Assembly: GCF_014656435.1 (NCBI RefSeq)
Contig: NZ_BNCK01000002.1
Span: 489,475 to 553,474, forward strand
Direction of reading: 5' to 3'
Source: Thalassotalea marina
Lineage (GTDB): Bacteria > Pseudomonadota > Gammaproteobacteria > Enterobacterales > Alteromonadaceae
Length of the DNA stretch: 64,000 nucleotides
The notes under the pieces were generated by a model. That model was not told the DNA's origin. It saw only the letters and a program-made list of their open reading frames with translations, and did not search any database. Each line of letters opens with the position of its first letter. Position 1 is the stretch's first letter. This document shows positions 9,893 through 19,466 of the stretch, one piece after another. Both the position numbers and the translations under genes were made by a program.

Positions 9893-10576
9893 ATGCGTCA
9901 GTTAGCCGAAAACATTTGGATTGTAGATGGAGCGCCTGTTCAGTTTCTCGGGTTTCCATATTCAACAAGAATGACAGTTATCCGTCTTTCAAATGGTTTG
10001 TTATGGATTCATAGTCCCATCAAGTTAACTGATGATCTCAAGTCCTTTATTCAACAGTTAGGTGAAGTAAAATACTTGATTGCGCCGAATCATCTTCATC
10101 ACTTATTTTTATCTGACTGGCAAGAAAGTTTTAACGTCGAGCTTTATGGCACAGATGAAGTAATTAAAAAGCGAAAAGATATCAGCTTTGATGGCTCCTT
10201 AAATGAACAACGAGCCTGGCCTTGGCAAGATGACATAGTTCAGGAAATGTTTACTGGCTCTCCCGCTATGCAAGAATGTGTGTTTTTTCATCAATTGTCG
10301 AAAACTCTAATTGTGACCGATCTAGTAGAAAACTTTTCACCACACACCTTTAGTGGTTGGCGTAGATGGGTTGCTAAGTATGCTGGCATACTTGCGCCAC
10401 ACGGTAAAATGCCTATTGATTGGCGACTAAGCTTTATGTTCGGAAAATCTAAAGCTAGAAAGCATTTTTCAACCATTATGTCATGGCAGCCACACATATT
10501 GGTGATGGCACATGGTGAGGTTATTGAACAGCAAACGGAGCAGTTTTTAATGCGCTCATTTAATTGGTTAAACTAA
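9893..10576 (+). CDS. DUF4336 family protein (metallo-beta-lactamase-like fold)
   Basis: 227 residues from ATG 9893. A TTG at 9884 in the same frame is an alternative. AAAGGGA at 9878-9883 serves as the ribosome site. The sequence has the DUF4336 layout: an opening IWIVDGAPV strand, LLWIHSPI, then the NHLHHLFLSDW segment, which takes the place of the beta-lactamase HxHxDH motif, a later VTDLVENF and a final MAHGEVI. Members resemble metallo-hydrolases, but the metal ligands are reduced and no reaction is established. It stands alone between hldE and tolC and ends at a shared terminator. Confidence 0.75.
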   Translation: MRQLAENIWIVDGAPVQFLGFPYSTRMTVIRLSNGLLWIHSPIKLTDDLKSFIQQLGEVKYLIAPNHLHHLFLSDWQESFNVELYGTDEVIKKRKDISFDGSLNEQRAWPWQDDIVQEMFTGSPAMQECVFFHQLSKTLIVTDLVENFSPHTFSGWRRWVAKYAGILAPHGKMPIDWRLSFMFGKSKARKHFSTIMSWQPHILVMAHGEVIEQQTEQFLMRSFNWLN

Positions 10577-10589
10577 AAACGTTTTCATT

Positions 10590-10618
10590 AAAAAAGGAGC
10601 CATCGGCTCCTTTTTTAC
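10590..10618. terminator. Bidirectional terminator between DUF4336 gene and tolC
   Basis: GGAGCC, a three-base loop ATC, then GGCTCC, flanked by an A run on the left and a T run on the right. It can stop transcription from both converging genes. Confidence 0.9.
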
Positions 10619-10634
10619 TTTAATAGATATGCAA

Positions 10635-11963
10635 TTAACTAGCTGCTTTTAAGCCTTGGTTAATCGCTTGAATATCGTTTTCGCTAATTGTACCACCAGC
10701 GCGTTTTAAGTTTAAAATCGCTTGGATGTAGTTGTAACGTGTAGATGATAAGTTACGCTTAGCGTTATACAAGTTACGTGTACTGTTTAATACGTCAACA
10801 ATGGTACGAGTACCAACTTCAAAACCTGCTTCTGTTGCTTTTAATGCACTTTCCGCTGAGATAACCGATTGCTCTAACGCTTTAATTGCTGATACTGCCG
10901 CAATTACTGTGTTGTAAGAGTTACGTGCATTTCTTACTACGTCGCGATGAGTACGTTGTAAGTCTTGGCTGGAAGAAACAAAGTTACTTTGGGCTTTGCG
11001 CACAGAGCTGGTGATTGCACCGCCAGAGTAAATAGGTACTGATAATGTAATACCTAAACTTTCTGACTGTGTTTTGCTCGTGATATCAGTGAAATTGTTT
11101 TCATTATCTGAACGAGAGATTTTACCACCAAGTGAAAGTGACGGATAATGGCCAGAGCGTGCAATGTTGATATTTTCTTTGGCAATATCAACACCTATTT
11201 TTTGAATAATCAAATCAAGGTTTTTGGCTTCAGCGGTTTGTTGCCATTCGTTTGCACTATCAGGTGACGGGCGAGACACACTGAATTTTTCAGTATCTAA
11301 TACTTTTAAGTCACGTGGATAAACGTTAGTGATGACACGTAACGCTTCTTCTGCATTAAAAACAGCGTTTTCTGAACGAATAACTTGTGTTAATGCGTTA
11401 TCAAACTCAGCTTGTGCTTCAAGTACGGCTGTTACCGCCGTTAAACCAACAGAGTGACGTTGTCTTGTTTGCTCAAGTTGACGTTCAATTGCCGCTTTTT
11501 CCGCTTCTGCAAATTCAAGATCGTCTTTAGCTTGCAAAACATCGAAGTATGCTTTGGTTACTCGAGTGATCAAATCTTGCTTAGCCGCTTGATAAGATAA
11601 ATCAGATTGGTGTGCAGATTTTTTAGCGTTATCAAGTTTTAACCAGTTATCGTGCTTATATAGGCTCATGCCAAAGTTAAGTGACAGTGAAAAACCATCA
11701 CTATCTGTTGTTGTCGCACCACCACGAATTTTACTTTCATTGTGTAAGGTATAGCTACCAGAGCCATCTACGCTAGGTAAAAGAGCAGAACGTGCTTGAA
11801 TAATATCTTCTTTTGAAGCGTTATATTGAGCTTCAGCTTTTAAAACGACAGGGTCATTAGCCTTGGCTAGTTCATATGTCGATAATAAATCTTGTGCATA
11901 GGTTACTGCGCTCGAAGCAGCACAGGCAATGCCGATAATGATCGAGGTCATTGTTTTTTTCAT
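10635..11963 (-). CDS. tolC: Outer-membrane efflux channel TolC
   Basis: 442 residues with a signal peptide cleaved near AVTYAQ. TolC is the trimeric outer-membrane and periplasmic tunnel for type I secretion and RND or MFS efflux pumps. The two internal structural repeats typical of the family are visible: long helical segments with AYFDVLQAKDDL in the first half and ARNSYNTVIAAVSAIKAL in the second, each followed by a GLTAVTAVLEAQ or GTRTIVDVLNST turn motif. The start lies in an intergenic region of about 150 bases divergent from nudF, the same arrangement as in E. coli. Confidence 0.95.
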   Translation of the reverse strand: MKKTMTSIIIGIACAASSAVTYAQDLLSTYELAKANDPVVLKAEAQYNASKEDIIQARSALLPSVDGSGSYTLHNESKIRGGATTTDSDGFSLSLNFGMSLYKHDNWLKLDNAKKSAHQSDLSYQAAKQDLITRVTKAYFDVLQAKDDLEFAEAEKAAIERQLEQTRQRHSVGLTAVTAVLEAQAEFDNALTQVIRSENAVFNAEEALRVITNVYPRDLKVLDTEKFSVSRPSPDSANEWQQTAEAKNLDLIIQKIGVDIAKENINIARSGHYPSLSLGGKISRSDNENNFTDITSKTQSESLGITLSVPIYSGGAITSSVRKAQSNFVSSSQDLQRTHRDVVRNARNSYNTVIAAVSAIKALEQSVISAESALKATEAGFEVGTRTIVDVLNSTRNLYNAKRNLSSTRYNYIQAILNLKRAGGTISENDIQAINQGLKAAS

Positions 11964-12111
11964 GTTTAAGCAATTCCTTTGATATGCTAGTAGAGCTTAT
12001 TGTAATTATATTTTTATCCTACCTTGACACAGGTTTGAGCTAAATAAAATAAGTGTTTACCAAGGCATTCTAGTGTAACAAAATGTGTACTACTAGATCG
12101 AATTACCTTTA

Positions 12112-12780
12112 ATGTACCTGATATTTAATCGTATTTACATGATGAAAAAAAAATTTAATTCAAATTCTTTATTAAGATTTAATCGAAACGACTTTACCAT
12201 TCACAACATTAAACGCTGTTTTCAAGGTTTTTTTGCTGTAGATGAGTATCACGTTTCACATAAAAAATACCAAGGTGGTGAAACTGATGTATTAATTCGT
12301 GAAGTATTTGAACGCGAAGATGCTGTAGTGTTAATCCCTTATGATCCAGTTGCAGATACTGTGGTACTTATAGAGCAATTTAGAATTGGTGCAGTGAGAT
12401 ATGGCGGTAATCCTTGGTTGTTAGAATTTATTGCTGGCATGTTTAAAGAAGGGGAACACCCTGAGGGAGTTGCGATTCGTGAGGCAAAAGAGGAAGCTAA
12501 TTTGGACATCAGTACAAATAGCCTACAAAAAGTCATGACTTACTTATCAACTCCTGGTGGAGTGAGTGAAGCAATTCATTTATTTGTTGCAACTGTTGAT
12601 TCAAGCAATGTTAGTGGTGTTTATGGCTTAGAAGAAGAGTCGGAAGATATATTGACTCATGTGGTTTCAAGAGAGCATGCGCTATCCTTATTAAAGGAAG
12701 GAAAAATTACTAATGCTGCCACGGTAATTGGGTTACAATGGCTGGCCTTGAACTATAAGGAACTCCAGCAAGCTAGTTAA
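12112..12780 (+). CDS. nudF: ADP-ribose pyrophosphatase (Nudix)
   Basis: 222 residues. It hydrolyses ADP-ribose to AMP and ribose-5-phosphate. The Nudix box reads G-x5-E-x7-REAKEEANL, starting at GMFKEGE. The usual Gly after the EE pair is Asn here, a small departure that leaves the metal-binding glutamates intact. The downstream STPGGVSE, GLEEESEDI and GKITNAATVIGLQWL segments match NudF closely. The first 10 residues may not be translated: ATG codons at 12139 and 12142 are equally plausible and none has a clear ribosome site. First gene of the nudF-yqiB-cpdA-yqiA-parE series. Confidence 0.93.
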   Translation: MYLIFNRIYMMKKKFNSNSLLRFNRNDFTIHNIKRCFQGFFAVDEYHVSHKKYQGGETDVLIREVFEREDAVVLIPYDPVADTVVLIEQFRIGAVRYGGNPWLLEFIAGMFKEGEHPEGVAIREAKEEANLDISTNSLQKVMTYLSTPGGVSEAIHLFVATVDSSNVSGVYGLEEESEDILTHVVSREHALSLLKEGKITNAATVIGLQWLALNYKELQQAS

Positions 12781-12789
12781 AAGAAAGAG

Positions 12790-13257
12790 ATGACAACTTT
12801 GGTGAATAATAATATGCCTTATCGTCCCAATTTGAGTAATCTGATGGGGTTGTGTGAGGTTAATTACATGATGTTATTGCGCTTACTTGCCGATAAAGAG
12901 CAAGTAGGGCAGCGTCGTGAGTTTTATATCTCAGACTTTCTCTCGTATCGTATTGATGTTGATGAGGTCACCAAATATACGTCGCTTATCACAATGAGCC
13001 AAGATGCTGATATAGGTGGTACAAAGTTATCTAAATTTTTACGCCCGAAAATGGTTATCCGTTTGTATCACGACGCTAGAATGGCAGAAGTGATAAAAAA
13101 CCAAGATATTGGACGTATTCATCCTCGTTACGACTATCCAAACAATAAAATGCATTTACCTGACGAAAAACAGCAAATCAATCAATTTTTAAAAGAGTGG
13201 TTGCAGTTGAGTTTGCAGTTAGGGCAAACCAAAGTTGACTTAACGTCTCATAGTTAG
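12790..13257 (+). CDS. yqiB: YqiB-type DUF1249 protein
   Basis: 155 residues. It matches the YqiB family in length and in the segments RLYHDARMAEV, RYDYPN and DEKxQINQFL. Its function is unknown. It always sits between nudF and cpdA in enterobacteria and relatives, as here: 9 bases after nudF and 6 before cpdA. The ATG at 12790 follows an AAAGAAAGAG ribosome site. An internal ATG at 12823 would also give a full domain. Confidence 0.9.
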   Translation: MTTLVNNNMPYRPNLSNLMGLCEVNYMMLLRLLADKEQVGQRREFYISDFLSYRIDVDEVTKYTSLITMSQDADIGGTKLSKFLRPKMVIRLYHDARMAEVIKNQDIGRIHPRYDYPNNKMHLPDEKQQINQFLKEWLQLSLQLGQTKVDLTSHS

Positions 13258-13263
13258 CAGTTT

Positions 13264-14019
13264 ATGTCTGATACTGTTTATTTTGCACAATTTTCTGACT
13301 GTCATTTGTTTGCTGACATTGAGCAATTGCATTGTGGTGCCAATGTATTTGGTAACTTAGTTAAAGTGCTAACTACAATTAATCAAGATGTAGATATTTC
13401 ATTTTTAGTTTTTACTGGTGACCTAACTCAAGATCACACTAAAACATCTTATCTAAGATTTGTTGAAGCATATCAACAAGCGGTCACTCGGCAATTACCT
13501 TGTTATTTTGTTGCTGGAAATCACGACGACTTGGCATTGCTTGAACAAACATTCTCGCAGGGGCCTTTTAGTGCGACTCGCACTATAAATTTAGCTCATT
13601 GGCAAATTCAATTAGCGAGTAGTAAAAGTGATACACCAGCAGGTTTGTGGCACGAGAATGAGCAAAATCGTGTTGTTAGTAAAATAGATAAGAGTAAACA
13701 GCAAATATTGATGATGCATCATCATTGTGTTGATGTGGGGTATTTTATTGATCGTCATGGTCTACAAAACCAAGAAACCTTTTATGACTTTTTGGTAGCT
13801 CGCCCAGAAATAAAAGCGGTGTTTTGTGGCCATGTACATAATGCAATATCAACTTCTATTCCCAAAGCCAATATCCCTTTATATAGCTGTCCTGCAACTT
13901 GTCTGCAATTTGACAAATCAGCTGATACTGTGGCTAATGCGGGTATCGGAATTGGCTATCGTAAAATAAGCTTGTCGGCTGATAACTATGCAACACAAAC
14001 CTTTTTCATTGAAGCTTAA
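13264..14019 (+). CDS. cpdA: 3',5'-cyclic-AMP phosphodiesterase (calcineurin-like)
   Basis: 251 residues. The metallophosphoesterase metal ligands are all present: D-x-H (SDCH) near residue 12, GDLTQDH near 52, GNHDD near 95, a histidine cluster MMHHHC and GHVH. CpdA hydrolyses cAMP and so lowers CRP signalling. Its place between yqiB and yqiA supports the name over other calcineurin-like enzymes. Confidence 0.92.
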   Translation: MSDTVYFAQFSDCHLFADIEQLHCGANVFGNLVKVLTTINQDVDISFLVFTGDLTQDHTKTSYLRFVEAYQQAVTRQLPCYFVAGNHDDLALLEQTFSQGPFSATRTINLAHWQIQLASSKSDTPAGLWHENEQNRVVSKIDKSKQQILMMHHHCVDVGYFIDRHGLQNQETFYDFLVARPEIKAVFCGHVHNAISTSIPKANIPLYSCPATCLQFDKSADTVANAGIGIGYRKISLSADNYATQTFFIEA

Positions 14020-14022
14020 TTT

Positions 14023-14595
14023 ATGAATAACCTTTTATACATTCATGGTTTTAACTCTTCACCAAAGTCGCTGAAGGCTGAGTTGACCAAATCCTACATT
14101 AAAGAGCAGCAACTATCGGTAAATTTTTATTGTCCTCAAGTAGCGAGTTCACCTAAGGCAGCGATACAACAATTAGAGGAAATCGTTGATAGTGAACCTA
14201 GCGCAAATTGGTGTTTTGTCGGTTCGTCACTTGGAGGCTATTTTGCCAGTTATTTAGCCGAAAAATATAGCGGTAAAGCTGTATTAGTTAATCCTGCGGT
14301 TCGCCCCTTTGAGTTACTAACTGACTACATCGGTGAGCAAACTAATCCCTACACTGATGAAGTTTATCAGGTAAAACCAAGTCATATGGACGATTTGGCC
14401 GACTTGTATCAACAAAATATTGCTACACAAAATTACATGGTCATGGTACAAACAGCAGATGAAGTGCTTGACTATAGGCAAGCGGTTGACAAATATCATA
14501 ATACCCAGCTCATAGTCCAAGAAGGCGGCGACCACAGTTTTATAAACTACTCAGCCATGTTACCCTCTGTGATGCGCTTTTTAGCATTGCAGTAA
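14023..14595 (+). CDS. yqiA: YqiA-type alpha/beta-hydrolase (esterase)
   Basis: 190 residues. An alpha/beta-hydrolase with the opening YIHGFNSSPKS, nucleophile elbow GSSLGG (Ser near residue 69), an Asp in QTADEVLDY and a final His in GGDHSF. Family members cleave short acyl esters in vitro and the natural substrate is not settled. Three bases separate it from cpdA and 36 from parE. Confidence 0.92.
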   Translation: MNNLLYIHGFNSSPKSLKAELTKSYIKEQQLSVNFYCPQVASSPKAAIQQLEEIVDSEPSANWCFVGSSLGGYFASYLAEKYSGKAVLVNPAVRPFELLTDYIGEQTNPYTDEVYQVKPSHMDDLADLYQQNIATQNYMVMVQTADEVLDYRQAVDKYHNTQLIVQEGGDHSFINYSAMLPSVMRFLALQ

Positions 14596-14631
14596 ACCAT
14601 ATTCACCACACAATAATGACTAATTAATATC

Positions 14632-16521
14632 ATGAGTGAACAATATAATTCAGATTCCATTGAAGTCCTAAGTGGCCTTGATCCCGTTCGACACCGTCCT
14701 GGTATGTATACCGAAACTAATCGCCCGAATCATTTGGGGCAAGAGGTTATCGATAACTCTGTGGATGAAGCACTTGCCGGCTATGCACAAAATATCACGG
14801 TAATACTTGATAAAGATCAATCGCTTGAAGTAATTGACGATGGTCGAGGCATGCCGATCGATATTCACCCTGAAGAAGGGGTGAGTGGTGTTGAATTAAT
14901 ATTTTGTAAATTGCATGCGGGCGGTAAGTTCTCTAATAAAAATTATCAATTCTCCGGTGGTTTACATGGGGTGGGTATTTCGGTTGTTAACGCCTTATCA
15001 AGTCGTGTTGATGTGTCGGTACGCCGCGATGGTAAAGTCTATGAAATGGCGTTTGAACAAGGTGAAAAAGTAGAAGAACTGCGTGAAACTGGCACTGTAG
15101 GTCGAAGAAATACTGGTACACGTGTAAAATTCTGGCCTGAAGCAAAATATTTTGACTCGCCAAAGTTTTCTGCCAAAAGGTTGATACATCTACTAAAAGC
15201 CAAGGCGGTATTATGTCCAGGCTTAACCATTAAGTTTTATGATAAAAATGAAAATGAAAAATATAAATGGTGTTATGAAGATGGCCTATGTGACTACTTA
15301 AAAGAGTCAATTAAAAACTATGTTAGCCTGCCAGAAGAGCCTTTTGTTGGTAAATTTTCTTCAAATAATGAAGCTGCTGATTGGGCGGTGACTTGGTTAC
15401 CCGAAGGTGGTGAATCAATTGGCGAAAGTTATGTTAACTTGATCCCAACAGTACAAGGTGGCACACACGTTAATGGTTTGCGCCAAGGCTTACTTGAATC
15501 AATGCGCGAATTTTGTGAATTCAGGAATCTTGTTCCGCGAGGAGTAAAACTCACGCCTGATGACGTATGGGATAAATGTTCCTTTATTTTGTCAGTGAAG
15601 CTGCAAGATCCACAATTTGCTGGTCAAACTAAAGAGCGTTTGTCGTCACGTCAGTGTGCTGCGTTTGTTACTGGTGTTGTTAAAGATGCTTTTAGTTTGT
15701 GGCTAAATGAACATACTGAAATTGCAGAAGCGCTTGCTGAATTTTGTATTTCAAACGCCCAGCGCCGTTTAAAAGCGGCGAAAAAAATCGTTCGTAAAAA
15801 AGTCACTCAAGGCCCTGCGTTACCCGGTAAGTTAACCGATTGTGGTAGTCAAGATATCGCACGCACAGAATTGTTTTTAGTGGAAGGGGACTCGGCTGGT
15901 GGAAGTGCTAAACAAGCACGTGACCGAGAGTTTCAAGCGATCATGCCACTACGTGGAAAAATATTAAATACGTGGGAAGTCGAATCAGGTCAGATCTTAG
16001 CGTCACAAGAAGTGCATGATATTTCAGTGGCTTTAGGTATAGACCCTGATTCTGCAGATTTATCAGGGTTACGTTACGGTAAGATATGTATCCTTGCCGA
16101 TGCTGACTCTGACGGCCTTCATATCGCAACATTGTTATGTGCTTTGTTTACCCAACATTTCTTGCCACTTGTACAAGCCGGCCATGTTTATGTGGCGATG
16201 CCGCCATTGTATAGAATTGATGTAGGCAAAGAAGTGTATTATGCACTTGATGAAGATGAAAAAAATGGCATTTTAGATCGCATAGAAGCTGAGAAAAAAC
16301 GTGGTAAAGTCAATGTGCAACGTTTTAAAGGGTTGGGCGAAATGAACCCACTGCAATTGCGTGAAACGACCATGGACCCGAATACTCGCCGTTTAGTACA
16401 GCTAACTGTAGATGAGTACGATGAAACCATGGAAGTGATGGACATGTTACTGTCGAAAAAACGCAGTGGTGACAGAAAAGAATGGCTTCAAGAAAAAGGC
16501 GATGAAGTTCAGGTGGTTTAA
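14632..16521 (+). CDS. parE: DNA topoisomerase IV subunit B
   Basis: 629 residues, the family's usual length. The GHKL ATPase is seen in VIDNSVDEALAGY, DDGRGMP and GGLHGVGISVVNAL. The TOPRIM domain shows EGDSAGGSAKQ and DADSDGLHI. With ParC it forms the heterotetramer that decatenates sister chromosomes. It is the last gene of the nudF block. The partner parC lies 8.5 kb downstream at 25003 on the same strand, not adjacent as in some species. Confidence 0.97.
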   Translation: MSEQYNSDSIEVLSGLDPVRHRPGMYTETNRPNHLGQEVIDNSVDEALAGYAQNITVILDKDQSLEVIDDGRGMPIDIHPEEGVSGVELIFCKLHAGGKFSNKNYQFSGGLHGVGISVVNALSSRVDVSVRRDGKVYEMAFEQGEKVEELRETGTVGRRNTGTRVKFWPEAKYFDSPKFSAKRLIHLLKAKAVLCPGLTIKFYDKNENEKYKWCYEDGLCDYLKESIKNYVSLPEEPFVGKFSSNNEAADWAVTWLPEGGESIGESYVNLIPTVQGGTHVNGLRQGLLESMREFCEFRNLVPRGVKLTPDDVWDKCSFILSVKLQDPQFAGQTKERLSSRQCAAFVTGVVKDAFSLWLNEHTEIAEALAEFCISNAQRRLKAAKKIVRKKVTQGPALPGKLTDCGSQDIARTELFLVEGDSAGGSAKQARDREFQAIMPLRGKILNTWEVESGQILASQEVHDISVALGIDPDSADLSGLRYGKICILADADSDGLHIATLLCALFTQHFLPLVQAGHVYVAMPPLYRIDVGKEVYYALDEDEKNGILDRIEAEKKRGKVNVQRFKGLGEMNPLQLRETTMDPNTRRLVQLTVDEYDETMEVMDMLLSKKRSGDRKEWLQEKGDEVQVV

Positions 16522-16541
16522 CAAGTTTTAACTGGTGTCAT

Positions 16542-17273
16542 TTGAACTTTCAATATAATCCTTTAGAAATATGTTTAGCCTCAGATACCAAGGTCTTTGA
16601 GGCTAACCTTAAAATACTCGCACAATATCCCATTGAGCATATTGAGTTATGTGCATCAATGTCAGTTGGCGGTTTAACCCCAAAATACGAACAAATAACC
16701 CATACCAAGTCTTTTTGTCCGAATGCTCGCTTGATGTGTATGATCAGGCCTCATGCCAATAGCTTTGTATATAACCAAGATGATATCAATCTGATGTTGA
16801 AACAAATTCGATTGGCCAAGCAGTGCGGTGCTGACGGGGTAGTGTTTGGAGCATTAACTAAAGACAGTCTGTTGGCTGAGCAACAAATAAAGGTCTTGTT
16901 AGAGTGTGCAAAAAGTTTAGATCTCAAGACCACATTTCATCGTGCATTCGACGCGGTTAAACACCCAACAGACGCTATAGAAAAGCTAGTGTCGTGGCAG
17001 TTTGATCATATTTTGACTGCTGGCAGTTTGTGGGAGGAGCAGGTTGATTTAATAAACAACATGTCAACCATAGAACAATACCTTCGCCAATTATCAAACG
17101 ATTGCCAATTGATCGTTTCAGGTGGCTTAGCGAAGGAAAATCTCAGCGCCATTTTACCCAAATTAAGCAAATACCAAGGTCGCTATTTATTACACAGCTA
17201 TTCCGGTGTTTTAACAGACAATCGTATTGATGAGGAAAAGCTAAACGCTATTTTAACGATGACACGCGCTTAG
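16542..17273 (+). CDS. cutC: CutC family protein
   Basis: 243 residues in a TIM-barrel pattern. The family signatures are LEICLAS, HIELCASMSVGGLTP, MIRPH, GADGVVFGALT, TFHRAFD and a Gly-rich VSGGLAKEN. CutC was named for copper homeostasis in E. coli, but its true reaction is uncertain. Translation appears to start at TTG 16542, 20 bases after parE, as there is no ATG before the first conserved strand. It converges with the BtuF-like gene across only 14 bases. Confidence 0.9.
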   Translation: MNFQYNPLEICLASDTKVFEANLKILAQYPIEHIELCASMSVGGLTPKYEQITHTKSFCPNARLMCMIRPHANSFVYNQDDINLMLKQIRLAKQCGADGVVFGALTKDSLLAEQQIKVLLECAKSLDLKTTFHRAFDAVKHPTDAIEKLVSWQFDHILTAGSLWEEQVDLINNMSTIEQYLRQLSNDCQLIVSGGLAKENLSAILPKLSKYQGRYLLHSYSGVLTDNRIDEEKLNAILTMTRA

Positions 17274-17287
17274 CTTTTTTGCGTTAT

Positions 17288-18112
17288 TTACCGTTCGAAC
17301 GATCGCTTTTTGACACACCACTGTTTGATAATGTTATGTAAGGCTTGTACACCGTCAGTTAACGCCGCAGGACCAGGTTGTAAAATGTCAGTAGAGTTTA
17401 TCTAATAAATATCATCAGATTGTACCGCAGGTATTTGATGCCAATTTTCCCGAGTTAACATTTTGCTTTTATCAAAACGACGGCCGCACCATGAAGCTAT
17501 AATAATATCAGGCTGTTTAGCGATTACTTGACTATCACACGATAGAATTCTATTTTTCGCTAACGATTGATGTGACAGCTCGCTAAAACAATCCTCTCCA
17601 CCAGCCAATTCGATTAATTCACTTACCCAAGTGATCCCCGTGATCAGCGGATCAAACCACTCTTCAAAATAGACTTTAGGCTTATACGGTAACTGACTTG
17701 CACTTTGGTGTATTTGCATAAGCTTTTCGTTGAGTTGTTCAACCAAGGTTTGTCCTTTTTCAGGTTGACCAATCAGTGCCGCTAGTGTTTTAATCATTTG
17801 TAAGGTATCGCTTAAACTGCGGTGATTAAAGCAGTGAACGTTAACACCTTGTTTGATCAAGTCACGCACGATATCTGCTTGCATATCGGAAAAGGCTAAA
17901 ACTAAATCAGGCTCTAACGATAAAATTTTATCTATTCTGGCATTAATAAATGCTGAAACTTTGGTTTTTTCTCGCTTTGCACGTGCTGGGCGCATGGTAT
18001 ATGCCGAAATACCGACAATGCGATGTTCCTCGCCCATTAGATACAGTGCCTCAGTGGTCTCTTCAGTTAAACAAATGATACGTTCGGGCCACTTGGTTGT
18101 TAGGTTATTCAT
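17288..18112 (-). pseudogene. BtuF-like corrinoid-binding ABC substrate protein, interrupted by one in-frame TAG
   Basis: The frame from ATG 18112 reads a COG0614-type binding protein (ICLTEETTEALYLMGEE, EPDLVLAFSDMQ, IELAGGEDCF, IIIASWCGR) and meets a TAG at 17402-17404 after 236 residues. The same frame then continues without a gap for 37 more codons, containing ILQPGPAALTDGVQALH, to a TAA at 17288. That tail is the expected family C-terminus, so a single nonsense change, or a sequence error, splits an otherwise intact gene of about 274 codons. There is no signal peptide, so this is the cytoplasmic-type variant found in cobalamin gene clusters. It overlaps the end of cbiA by 8 bases. The shorter product may still fold. 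Confidence 0.8.
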
Positions 18113-19466
18113 CTACTGCACCAGCTGTTAATTCTTGGTTGAAAAAGCCAAAGAAAAACGCAGGGTTACTTGGGAAATACCAATGCATATACGAGGCTAA
18201 TACATTGTTATGCCAAAAAATGTCTTCACCTTTTGCCGGTCTTGCATGGTATTGACTCGCACCAACAGGCTTAAGGTTAATATTGGCTTTTGAATAATGG
18301 AAACTATGGCCTCGTACTTCGTAGTTTTCTAAAAACGTACCCGCCACTAACCCCGAGAAATCAGCACTTTGTTGGCCTACAGCTGCTAATCTGTCTTGCA
18401 TGGTAGCACTGCCAGGCAGTATGCCGGTTAACTGATAGGTATTGCTGTCTTTAGTCGTTAAAGAATCAAGTAAAAATAGCATACCACCACATTCAGCTAA
18501 TAAAGGTTTGCCGCTTTTGGCAAATGCTTGGACACTTTCAATAAATGAGATGTTTTCTACTAGTTTTTCTGCGTGTAATTCTGGATATCCACCCGGTATG
18601 TAAAGCGCGTCGCATTCTGGCAATCTATCACTTTGTAATGCTGAACAAAAAATAACGTTAGCACCTGCTTTTTCTAACAATTGTTGATTGGCTGCATAAA
18701 GGAAATTAAAGGCGGTATCGTTAATAATGGCAATAGTTTTACCTGTTAATGCTTGTTGGCCGGTTGATTCCTGTGTTTTAGCTGGCGGATAAAACTGAGT
18801 TAACGGTGGCAGCTGTTTAAGTTCTGTTTCTGCAATGACATCTGCCATAAGCTCTAGCTGTTGGTCGATGTGTTTTATTTCGCCTGCTTGCATTATGCCT
18901 AAATGGCGTTCTGGAATAGCTAGATCAGGGTTTCTTTTAACGTGTGACACCAGTAGATTTTTGTTCCTAACACACGACAGCAACATATCAGCATGTCTTG
19001 GACTTGCCACTTTATTTGCCACTACACCATAAAAATTGAGCTTTTCGTTATAGTGTTCAAGGCCATGGATTAGGGCACCAAAGGTTTGTGCCATGGCACT
19101 GGCATCAATAACCGCTAAAATTGGAATAGAAAAGTATTCTGCAAGCTCTGCGCTGCTCGGAGTGCCATCAAATAAGCCCATAACACTTTCGATTAATATA
19201 AGGTCAGCGTTTTTAGCAGCGTCAAATAACAGAGATTGACAACTTTCTTTACCTACCATCCAAAGATCAAGCTGGTAAACGGTATTGCCTGAGGCTTTTT
19301 TTAATATCATTGGATCAATAAAATCTGGCCCTACTTTAAATACTCTAACATCTAACCCTTGTCGACGATGATAACTGGCTAGCGCCGCAGTCACAGTTGT
19401 TTTTCCTGCACCAGAATTAGGGGCGGAAATCAATAAAGCCGGACATAGTACAGCGTTATTTTTCAT
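18105..19466 (-). CDS. cbiA: Cobyrinate a,c-diamide synthase
   Basis: 453 residues. It amidates side chains a and c of cobyrinate using glutamine and ATP. The N-terminal half is the DTBS-like ATPase with the P-loop SAPNSGAGKTT and KVGPDFIDP, followed by ESVMGLFDG. The C-terminal half is a class I glutamine amidotransferase with the nucleophile in LLAECGGMLFL, and YIPGGYPELHA before it. It is the first gene after a cobalamin riboswitch on the same strand and overlaps the BtuF-like gene. No other corrin-ring genes are in the window, so whether it serves de novo synthesis or salvage is open. Confidence 0.95.
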   Translation of the reverse strand: MKNNAVLCPALLISAPNSGAGKTTVTAALASYHRRQGLDVRVFKVGPDFIDPMILKKASGNTVYQLDLWMVGKESCQSLLFDAAKNADLILIESVMGLFDGTPSSAELAEYFSIPILAVIDASAMAQTFGALIHGLEHYNEKLNFYGVVANKVASPRHADMLLSCVRNKNLLVSHVKRNPDLAIPERHLGIMQAGEIKHIDQQLELMADVIAETELKQLPPLTQFYPPAKTQESTGQQALTGKTIAIINDTAFNFLYAANQQLLEKAGANVIFCSALQSDRLPECDALYIPGGYPELHAEKLVENISFIESVQAFAKSGKPLLAECGGMLFLLDSLTTKDSNTYQLTGILPGSATMQDRLAAVGQQSADFSGLVAGTFLENYEVRGHSFHYSKANINLKPVGASQYHARPAKGEDIFWHNNVLASYMHWYFPSNPAFFFGFFNQELTAGAVDE

